From Gentiana macrophylla (taxonomy: Eukaryota; Streptophyta; Magnoliopsida; Gentianales; Gentianaceae), in the NCBI GenBank assembly GCA_026214975.1, contig CM047809.1:28989977-29053976 (forward strand): a stretch of DNA of 64,000 bases. The letters run 5' to 3'. Below, piece after piece: positions 56,716 through 64,000 of this stretch. The notes beneath the pieces were generated by a model. That model searched no databases. It was not told the origin of the DNA and worked only from the letters and a program-made list of their open reading frames with translations. Numbering within the stretch: the stretch's first letter is position 1; every line of letters starts with the position of its first letter. The position numbers and the translations under genes are program-made.

Positions 56716-56772
56716 CGACTCGGTACTCTACCGGTCAAAGTTGGTATACTATAAAACGGCCATCAAGTTTTC

Positions 56773-56790
56773 TGGCGCCGTTGCTGGGGA
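56773..56790 (+). other. primer-binding site, tRNA-Asp type
   Basis: TGGCGCCGTTGCTGGGGA differs by one base from the exact complement of the tRNA-Asp 3' end. Confidence 0.85.
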
Positions 56791-56883
56791 ATAGAGTTAA
56801 TATCCTGTAAGTTGATTAAATCTTCAGGATTAGGTCATTTTTCTTTCGAATTGTTTGTTTTTGTTTCATCGTTTGTGCATTGT

Positions 56884-59321
56884 ATGACCCGTAGTAGCAA
56901 TGAAGAATTGGTTGAATATAATCCGGAAATCGAACTTTACTTTCGTCGACAATTGGCTTTGAGAAATAGGACGATTGATCATCGAGCAGCTAAACAAGCC
57001 GAATCATTTAATCTGAAAATTGAATCTTCGATGACTATAGATACGACTACAACTGGTAGTCAAGGCTCTCCAACCGGGAGAGACCAACACGAACATCATG
57101 TCGAAGAAGTTGAATCAACCGAACGGCATGGTGAGTCAAGTCTTCCGGTTGGGGGAGAAGTTAGATTACATCTTCGGGAGCCTATTCAAATCCCAAGGCA
57201 AGAACAGAATCAGAGGGATCCTCCGCCTCAGAACGTTCAGCAACAGCCTCAAGTACAAGGGGTGAATCTGAATCCGAATGCTTTGGTTCAACATCCCGTA
57301 CCTTAGGTTGAGCCAAACCAAATCATGCAACAATACCAACAAATGATGTTGCAAATGGCTCAACTGAATCCAATGATGAAACAATACAATCCGATGGCTG
57401 CTCAGTATAATCCTATGCTTATGAATCCAATGATGGGGCAATATCAGAATCCTTATCAGCAACCTAACGTGCCAATTCCACAACCGATACCAGTTCCGGT
57501 GCAACAAGCTGCTCAGAATGCACAACCTTATCAGGCACCAGTATTCAGACCTTCGATTATTCAAGGGATGGTGAGAAATCCGGGGAGAACTTTGAGAGAT
57601 TATGCTACACCCGTAATTGGTGAAGGGCATTCTCCTATTCGTGGTCCACCAATCCAACCAAATAACATGGAAATCAAGGGTCATGTTTGGAATTTGTTAC
57701 AAGAGATCGCTCAGTTTAGAGGGAAACCCGACGAGGATCCGAATAAATTCTTGAATAACTTATGCAGGTGTGTAAGACCGTGAAGATCAACAGTGTTTCA
57801 GAGGAAGCTATTCGGTTAATATTGTTTCCACATGTCTTGAAGGAACATGCAATTGAGTGGTACGAGTCTTTACCTCATGATTCGCTACATACTTGGGATG
57901 AGGTGACAAGAACTTTCCTTTCAAAGTACTTCCCTTCGGGATGAACTTTGGACATGAAGGCAGACATAGCCACTTTTGAACAGTGGGCTTCTGAAGAGTT
58001 ACACAAGGCTTGGGATAGGTACAAGGCAATGTTGAGGAAATGTCCGCAACACGGTTTTGAGATTTGGAGTCAAATGCACATATTTTACCGAGTGGCGGAT
58101 AAGGAATCCAGAAGAACATTGAGTTTTCCTAGTGGATGAGATCTTATGAGCTTAGAGCCGGATGTTGCGTTGGCTACGATTGAAAGGATAGCCGAGAATA
58201 ACCGACAGTGGAATTCTACAAAGCCGAAAGAGCGTCAGAAGGGTAACGATTCTGAGAAACAGGTAAAAGTCGGCGGCTATGAACAGTCAATACAAGACGA
58301 GAACAATAAGTTATCCAACAAAGTGACAATGTTGGAGAAACAGTTACGTGAGGTGATTCTCGACCAACGAGCGGCGAATAAGTGTTCCTCTTGTGGTGGT
58401 ATGCATAAAACTTCAGAATGCACCAATACCGATGCAACACCGAAGCAGTTATTACCGAAAGCTCAAATCAATCAAGTGAGTGTAGGAGAAGCACCTACTC
58501 AACTGATGTTGAATCCGGAGCAGCTAAGTCAAATGTTTGCGGATCAAATGAATCAAGATTTTGTGAACCGAATGTCTATGAATCCAGAGGCGATACCACC
58601 GGTGGACCCAAATACGATGTCGGCAAACCTTACTTATGATGTGAACTATGTTCAGAATCAGAATTGGAGAGGGCAACCGAATCAATGGCAACCAAATCAG
58701 AATTGGAACTGGAATCCGAATCTAGCCGGGCCTTCTAATCAACATTATCAACATCAACAACAAGTCGGTCCTTCAAATCAAAGGCCGAATGCTTCTCAAC
58801 ACCCGAATGCCCCGGGGAGAACAGATAATCAAAATCAACAACAACCACAAACCTTAGAACAATTGGGTAAGATAGTTTCGGACAACCATAAAGAATTTTG
58901 AGAGGTTAAGAATAATGTAAATTCGATGCAAGCATCTTTACGAAATGTAGAGCATCAAATTGGCCAGATTGCGGAAACATTGAAAACCTTGACATCGGGG
59001 GGCCTACCAAGTAACACGGTTTGGAATCTGAAAGGAGTCAATGCAATTTCAATTGAATAAACCGTGGTTGAGGATGATGATCTTGGTATTGGGAGAAGTC
59101 TTAGGCCAGCCAATCCAGTTAATGCGATCTATACTCGGAGTGGTAAGAAAGTTGGTGTTGATGTTGAGATAGCTCGAAATGAGGAGAAGAAAGCACCGGT
59201 GAATGATGATGAGAATGAGAACGGCGGGGTCAATTCTAAATTGGTAAAGGTGAAGAATGAGCCGGTGGATAGTGATGACAACTGTGATGAGGCCATAGAT
59301 CAAGCAAGCAGGCACAACTAA
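56884..59321 (+). pseudogene. Athila-like gag
   Basis: The best start is the ATG at 56884 (MTRSSNEELVEYNPEIELYF). A Gln/Asn/Met-rich stretch follows, then the capsid region: GHVWNLLQEIAQFRGKPDED and NKFLNNL, a frameshift, then AIRLILFPHVLKEHAIEWYE, DSLHTWDEVTRTFLSKYFPS and HKAWDRYKAMLRKCPQHG, all typical of Athila/Tat gag. An atypical zinc knuckle, CSSCGGMHKTSEC (CX2CX3HX4C), lies at about 58381-58420, and the tail has VEHQIGQIAETL, GGLPSNT and VNAIYTRSGK. Defects include a TAG at 57304, a frameshift near 57770, and stops at 57942, 58137, 58899 and 59058. The order is otherwise complete. Confidence 0.85.
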
Positions 59322-59324
59322 GCA

Positions 59325-60206
59325 ATGCACGTGACAATGCTAACACACAGGGCTACAAAGAGAATGACTATGGAGGAAGGTTTAGTGAAGTCAAGCACGA
59401 TTGATGATAAGAATGAAGAGTTGGCAGAAGCCGCCGGTGAGCTCAAAATCACCGATTTTGTGGATGCAAGATGGCACAAGTACTTGGAACTTGAATTAAG
59501 TGATGAAAAAGCAATGCCCTTTATAGAAGATCCACCCCGAAACCTCGAAAGGAAGGAACTCCCGGCTCACCTGAAGTATGCTTTTCTTGAAACTGATTTA
59601 CACCCGTTAATTATTTCTTCTATTTTAACTAATCTGTAGGAGGAAAAGCTATTACGTGTTTTGATAAGTCACAAGTGTGCCTTTGGGTGGAAATGGCGGA
59701 TATACAGGGAATAAGCCCGGAGCTTTGCAAACATAAAATCATTCTCGATGAGGGCATGAAACCGGTAAGGCAGCCCCAAAGGAGGTTAAATCCTCATATG
59801 CAAGAGGTCGTAAAAAAGGATGTGATCAAGATGTTTGAGATGGGTATCATTTATGCTATAAGTGACAGTGAGTGGGTCAGCCCAACACAGGTTGTACCGA
59901 AGAAAGGAGGAATGATGGTGCAAGCCAATGAACATAATGAGCTCATACCTACTCGACTGGTCACCGGATACCGCGTGTGCATAGACTACCGGATGCTAAA
60001 TGATGCTACACGTAAGGATCACTTCCTTTTACCTTTCATTGATCAAATGTTGGAACGTTTGAGTGGACATGCATATTACTATTTTCTAGATGGCTTTAGT
60101 GGATATTACCATATCATAATCGACCCTAAAGACCAAGAAAAGACCACTTTTACGTGTCCGTATGGCACTTTTGCTTACACTCGAATGCCGTTTGGGTTAT
60201 GCAATG
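59325..60206 (+). pseudogene. Athila-like reverse transcriptase, first part
   Basis: 59500-59639 encodes the linker LPAHLKYAFLETDLHP and a stop. 59675-60206 encodes CKHKIILDEGMKPVRQPQRR, WVSPTQVVPKKGG, RVCIDYRMLNDATRKDHF, FLDGFSGYYHI with the first catalytic aspartate, and GTFAYTRMPFGLCN. The solo LTR follows inside the next codons, and coding resumes at 61960 in the expected frame. No protease motif (DLGAS-like) is present between gag and this region, so about 600-900 bp normally found there are missing. Confidence 0.9.
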
Positions 60207-60509
60207 TGATAACGGTCATTTTGTGCCCGTTATTCTATGACCTTTATCCCCGATTCTAGTTTAAAGGAGCTATAATAGAGCAATAATAAGTCGTAATACG
60301 CTTAATTTGCGTATGCCGAGAGTTACGATTCGTTATTATGTATTAGGAGGTTTTATTATATTATTTGATGTTACAGATCAGTATTTCATGCTATATTTGT
60401 AGTAACTCATTTTGGAGCACAAGGATGGACTTGGAGAAGCTTTAATGGATCGCAGACAAGTTCAGAAAGCCCAAGGCATAAAAGAAGAAGAAAGCCCAGA
60501 AGCATATAA

Positions 60510-60550
60510 GGCTCGGTCGACCGAGCCTATGCATTCGGTGGACCGAGTGG
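60510..60550 (+). repeat. palindromic phrase cluster 1 (TCGGTCGACCGA)
   Basis: A perfect 18-bp palindrome GGCTCGGTCGACCGAGCC (60510-60527), followed by TTCGGTGGACCGAG (60534-60547). It lies about 100 bp upstream of the TATA box. Confidence 0.9.
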
Positions 60551-61067
60551 GCCTTGTAGTCCGTAAGAAATTCGCACATTGTTTGAGGCGGTTAGGGTTC
60601 GATGAGTGTCGGCATTTAAGTCGGTTTTCTATGTCGGTGAGGATCTATAAAAACACAAGTCCTTTGTATTTTTATTATGCATTCACCAATATCAATTCAT
60701 ATATACAAATAAGCAAATAAGGATTCATTAGGCTTGAGAAGGAGCTGAGGGTGCAATCATTTAAGCCCTAGTTCTTCTTCTTATTTTCTTTTAGTAATCC
60801 ATTTCCCAATTATGCTTTGATTGTTTGAGTAGTTATTCATATCTAGATGATGTAGATCTAGGCTATGACGTTAGGGCAGTGATGATATCTTGTCTATGAG
60901 GATCTCATACCCTACGTCCTCTACCTAATATCTATGGATGAATCTGCGTGTTTAATTTACGTGCATTTAGATTAATTTATATGATGTCCTGATGATTCAC
61001 TATATAATCCGATTCGTATGAGAAACGCTGAGAAATATATTCGGGGATGTAATCTGGGGAGTTAAGC

Positions 61068-61127
61068 ACTCGGGTGACCGAGAGGTGTCACTCGGTCGAC
61101 CGAGTGTCCCTATTCGGTCGACCGAGA
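61068..61127 (+). repeat. palindromic phrase cluster 2 (TCGGTCGACCGA)
   Basis: Three copies: CACTCGGGTGACCGAG (61068-61083), a perfect 18-bp palindrome CACTCGGTCGACCGAGTG (61089-61106) and TCGGTCGACCGA (61114-61125). The cluster is about 420 bp downstream of the TATA box, in the transcribed part of the LTR. Confidence 0.9.
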
Positions 61128-61849
61128 GCTTTCCAAACCTGTTTCATCCGTTAATCAGTCACGTCTTTATGATTAGGTTAGCTTAATTGAATCTGTTATC
61201 TCAGTAGGTATGGCTATGGCTACGCCACCGCTAATTTAATTAAAACGTGTAGAAGGAAATACCGATATAAAACTCTTAGGTAGGCTCATGAATTGATCTT
61301 GGACGCTCAAATTATCTAGGTAGGTTTATATTAGGAATTGCGCGCACCTTGTTATAATGTAGAGATCGTAAACTAGCATGAGACTATAACTTTGTAATTG
61401 TTGGTTGGACGAGAGTTTGAGTGATCGTTTAGAAGTATGCCTAACCATAGGAATGTTGCCTGGACGAGGTGTACGGTTAATATCGGCATCCTTAGAGTCG
61501 TAAGCGCGTGAGTTATATGAGATGGAGGCACCAAAAGGCGAAGTCACGTAACAATACCACAGTTGATCTAGTGACCTACCGGTGCTACATCAAGTTTTGA
61601 GGATGACTCCGTAGCCAATATAAATAGATATGAACGGATTAATAGTTGGTGAGTCTTGTTGTTATATAAATTGTCTAGATCCAAATGATTACGGTTATAA
61701 TTGGGCGATTGATTACGTTATTTGTTTACATGTTATTAGTTTATATGTTTGAGTGTGTCTTTATTTTCTCGTATTCTATGTTGGCCATAGACCGTCTTTG
61801 TCAAACGAAATAAATAGGTTGACTATTTAAGTCAGGATCCACAAATTGA

Positions 61850-61915
61850 TTCTCTGTGGGATCGACCTCGACTCTATCTAGCTATACTGCGATTGAACCT
61901 AGTTCACTTGCTAGT
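61850..61915 (+). other. U5 block with two tRNA-Asp-complementary stretches
   Basis: GGGATCGA (61858-61865), then CTATACTGC (61882-61890). The first is an exact complement of TCGATCCC in the T-arm. The second differs from CTATACTAC at one base that still allows a G-U pair. Confidence 0.6.
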
Positions 61916-61959
61916 GGTTATTTAGGCATCGAGTTAATAATTTAACTTGACCGCAATCA

Positions 61960-62800
61960 CAATGCCCCGGCGACATTCCAACGTTGCATGACTGCCATAT
62001 TTTCTGATATGATTGAGAAGTTTTTAGAAGTGTTCATGGATGATTTCAGTGTCTTTGGTGATTCTTTCGATGACTATTTAGACAATCTGGACAAAGTGTT
62101 GCAACGTTGTGAGGACACTAATCTCGTGTTAAATTGGGAGAAATGTCACTTTATGGTAGAAGAGGGTATCGTGTTAGGGCATAAGATATCGAGGAAAGGT
62201 ATTGAGGTAGATCCAGTGAAAGTTGAAGCTATTGAATGATTACCGCCTCCCACGAACTTTAAAATGCTTAGGGGTTTCCTAGGACATGCAGGTTTTTATA
62301 GACGGTTTATACCGGATTTTTCAAAACATGTTAAATCTCTTACGCATTTGCTTTCGAAAGATGTGCCCTTTGTGTTTGATGACGCTTGTTTAGATGTTTT
62401 CTTAGACATTAAACGTTTGTTAGTAACTGCCCCGATTTTGATAGCACCAGATTGGAGTCAGGAATTCGAAGTTAAGCTGTTTAAGCCTATCTACTATGCA
62501 AGTCATACTTTGAATCCATCTCAAATAAATTATGCAACCATTGAGAAAGAATTGCTAGCGATAGTTTACGTCTTTGATAAGTTTCGTTCATATTTGATTG
62601 GTTCGAAGGTTGTAGTTCACACTGACCACGCAGCAATGAAATATCTTATGACTAAGAAAGATGCGAAACCTCGACTCTTGAGATGGGTAATTTTACTCCA
62701 AGAGTTCGACGTTGTGATTAAAGACCGTAAGGGCTGTGAGAATGTGGTCGCAGACCATCTCAGCCGCTTACAGCTGACCCCAGATGTTATTGCACGATAG
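61960..62800 (+). pseudogene. Athila-like RT second part and RNase H
   Basis: After the solo LTR the code resumes with the APATFQRCM-type stretch. Then come VFMDDFSVFGDSFDDYL (the catalytic FMDD box) and NLVLNWEKCHFMVEEGIVLG. After a TGA at 62237-62239, [19 protein letters not shown] and [16 protein letters not shown] follow. RNase H shows [20 protein letters not shown] (catalytic glutamate), [12 protein letters not shown] (catalytic aspartate) and [11 protein letters not shown]. The segment that should carry the first RNase H aspartate (CDASD..VGAVLGQ) is missing: EFEV runs straight into [11 protein letters not shown] stop lies at 62798-62800. Confidence 0.9.
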
Positions 62801-63491
62801 AGGTTGATAGATGACGAGTTTCCAGTTGAACAGTTGTTTTCTATTGATGCAGCAATTCCAGAAATGAGGGAGAGCCCTCTGATTCCCAGAAAATACGGTA
62901 ACGCATGGTATGCTTCTTTTGGGAATTATCTTGCGCGTGAGTATTTAGAGCCCGACTTGACCTACCAACAACATAAGAAATTCTTCAGTGATCTTAAATA
63001 TTACTACTGGGATGACCTGTATCTGTTTCGTAGATGTTCTGACGGTATAATTCATAGATGTGCTCATTATGGCGAGATACCAAGCATTCTGTCATTCTGT
63101 CACGACAATGAAGCCATAGACCATTTTTCCGGACATCGAACAGCTTTGAAAGTTCTCTAGAGTGGTTTTTATTGGCCCTCAATCTTTGTGATTCACACAA
63201 GTATGTGAGTATGTGTGATGCGTGTCAAAGATCGGGGGGAAACTCGAGACGGTTTGAAATTCCTATGCAACCGATTCTCAAGTGTGAAATCTTTGATGTT
63301 TGGGGAATAGACTTTATGGGGGACCATTCCTGTCCTCCTACAATAACAAGTACATTCTCGTCGCGGTCGACTACGTCTCGAAGTGGGTTGAAGCAATGGC
63401 TTCTCCTACCAATGACCGTAACGTAGTCATCCGTTTCTTGAAAAATCATATTTTCACGAGATTCGGAGTTCCTCGAGCAATGATTAGTGAC
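62801..63491 (+). pseudogene. Athila-like integrase, truncated
   Basis: 62804-63160 encodes the N-terminal zinc-binding part (RRCSDGIIHRC, FCHDNEAIDHFSGHRTALKVL). After a TAG and a small change, MCDACQRSGGNSRRFEIPMQ follows. The catalytic core starts WGIDFMG with the first aspartate, then after a frameshift reads [20 protein letters not shown] and [11 protein letters not shown], where the second catalytic aspartate is the last codon before the copia LTR. The third catalytic residue and the C-terminus are beyond the insertion. Confidence 0.9.
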
Positions 63492-64000
63492 TGTTGGACT
63501 TACTTCTGAGTTTTAGTGATGAGTGCCAGACTAGCTGTTATATTGCAAAGGCAAAAAGATGTCTAGATCAAATGTATAGGTTTATTAGAGTTTGATCTTT
63601 GTATAGGTTTGATCAAACAAGCCTCAGAATGGTCACCGACTTATGTCGTGAGATCGGTCTATATCGATGAGGTTGCTAGGTCGAGAGACTAGTCGAACCT
63701 CAAGACTGAAGGTTGAGGGATCAGACTCAGTTATTGAAGGCTAAGAGATCAAACTTAGTAATTCAAGTCAAGGATATGGAATCATAATTTAGGGAAGTCT
63801 GTGATGACCTAAATTGATTACATATACCTTGTGTACAAGGTCTAAGTTCCATAAGTTGGATGGTGATTGGAACTTAGTTATATGCAAAAAGGTGTAATCT
63901 AACTTCATAAATAAAAGTTAGATAAAAGAAGTCAGCTGCATTGTCTTTTAGACATAGAAAAATTTGGATCAGCTGACTGATATATGTATTCAGCAGACTT
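63492..64000 (+). repeat. start of a copia LTR inserted in integrase, runs off the window
   Basis: It begins TGTTGGACTTAC, directly after GTGAC (63487-63491). From about 63530 it is similar to the SIRE-like LTR at 43854-45569 (shared AACTAGCTGTTAT-like, GATGTCTAGA-like and AATGTATAGG phrases). The rest lies outside the window. Confidence 0.75.

Larger units (their letters stand above)
55843..56765 (+). repeat. 5' LTR of the Athila-like element
   Basis: About 923 bp, start TGATGAGAGTC (inferred) and end GGCCATCA (clear, next to the primer site). Four palindromic GCACACGCCT-like phrases at 56150-56268 precede a TATA-like TTTATAT at 56308-56314. The U5 block is at 56671-56715. Confidence 0.65.
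60207..61959 (+). repeat. solo LTR inserted in RT, perfect target duplication
   Basis: 1,753 bp from TGATAACGGTC to GACCGCAATCA, flanked by CAATG on both sides (60202-60206 and 61960-61964). It has a TATA box (CTATAAAAAC, 60645-60654), palindromic TCGGTCGACCGA clusters (60510-60550 and 61068-61127) and a U5 block (61850-61915), so it is an Athila/Tat-type LTR in plus orientation. It belongs to a different family from the host LTR. It shares a 'taccgatataaaactcttaggtagg' type stretch with LTRs at 2974 and 8402 in reverse orientation. Confidence 0.92.
55843..63491 (+). mobile_element. Athila-like Ty3/gypsy element, 5' part, defective
   Basis: Order: 5' LTR (55843-56765), primer site for tRNA-Asp (56773-56790), gag (56884-59321), RT, RNase H and integrase (59325-63491). 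The protease that should lie between gag and RT is absent. A solo LTR splits RT (60207-61959). Integrase is cut at 63491 by a copia LTR, so the 3' half and 3' LTR are not visible. Without the solo LTR about 5.9 kb of the element is present. Stops and frameshifts are scattered through gag and pol. It cannot move by itself. Confidence 0.85.

Noticed and set aside
57166..57684. Minus-strand ORF of 172 codons
   Set aside because: Antisense to gag; rich in His, Leu and Ile because of the Gln/Asn/Met-rich plus-strand code.

Overview
This window looks like a gene-poor, retrotransposon-packed stretch of a eudicot nuclear genome. The evidence is AT-rich intergenic DNA, plant-type Ty3/gypsy and Ty1/copia LTR elements, an L1-type plant LINE, Stowaway-like and Harbinger-like MITEs, a tRNA-derived SINE, and two recognisable plant genes. 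I cannot name the species. The extra ORF in the copia-like element recalls ones I associate with asterid genomes, but this is weak evidence.

Genes. At the left edge (1-191, minus) lies the first part of a PIN-family auxin efflux carrier, most like PIN2. It runs off the window. At 37236-38564 (minus) is an intact, intronless ATL-type RING-H2 ubiquitin ligase of 442 residues. Everything else that codes is transposon-derived and almost all of it is broken.

Layout. 396-14494: an old Tekay/Del-type chromovirus on the minus strand. Its 3' LTR sits about 200 bp upstream of the PIN start codon. A non-autonomous Athila/Tat-like element (2974-10087) is nested inside it, and its own 5' LTR is cut at about 14494. 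14495-19995: a decayed Athila-like LTR with a primer-binding site, a promoter-like stretch with tandem repeats, copia pol remnants, a Stowaway MITE and a copia LTR fragment. 19996-26580: a minus-strand L1-type LINE split by a 1.43 kb solo LTR. 26607-32052: two related Tat-type LTRs around a non-coding interior. 33257-35698: a solo LTR with a perfect 5-bp target duplication, carrying a SINE. 35775-37169: a TRIM-like repeat, then a Harbinger-like MITE filled by a GT-rich minisatellite. 37236-39840: the ATL gene and its upstream region. 39890-43848: a duplicated block (repeat A plus LTR B) separated by a copia LTR fragment. 43854-49293: a copia (SIRE-like) element with gag remnants and an extra ORF that has its own TATA box. 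49294-53636: a minus-strand copia element represented by its 5' LTR and a non-coding interior. 53637-54700: a decayed gene of the plant-transposon-protein type, also with its own TATA box. 55843-63491: an Athila-like gypsy element with gag, RT, RNase H and IN but no protease, interrupted inside RT by a perfect solo LTR (60207-61959) and cut inside integrase by another copia LTR (63492 onward).

Most notable. Ten Athila/Tat-type LTRs or LTR copies carry a block in U5, just upstream of a tRNA-Asp primer-binding site where one survives. The block pairs one stretch complementary to the T-arm of tRNA-Asp (core GGGATCGA) with another complementary to its 5'/D-arm (core CTATACTAC). This resembles a bipartite primer-activation signal. 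The same LTRs carry short, GC-rich, family-specific palindromic motifs, repeated just upstream of the TATA box and again in U5 or the leader.
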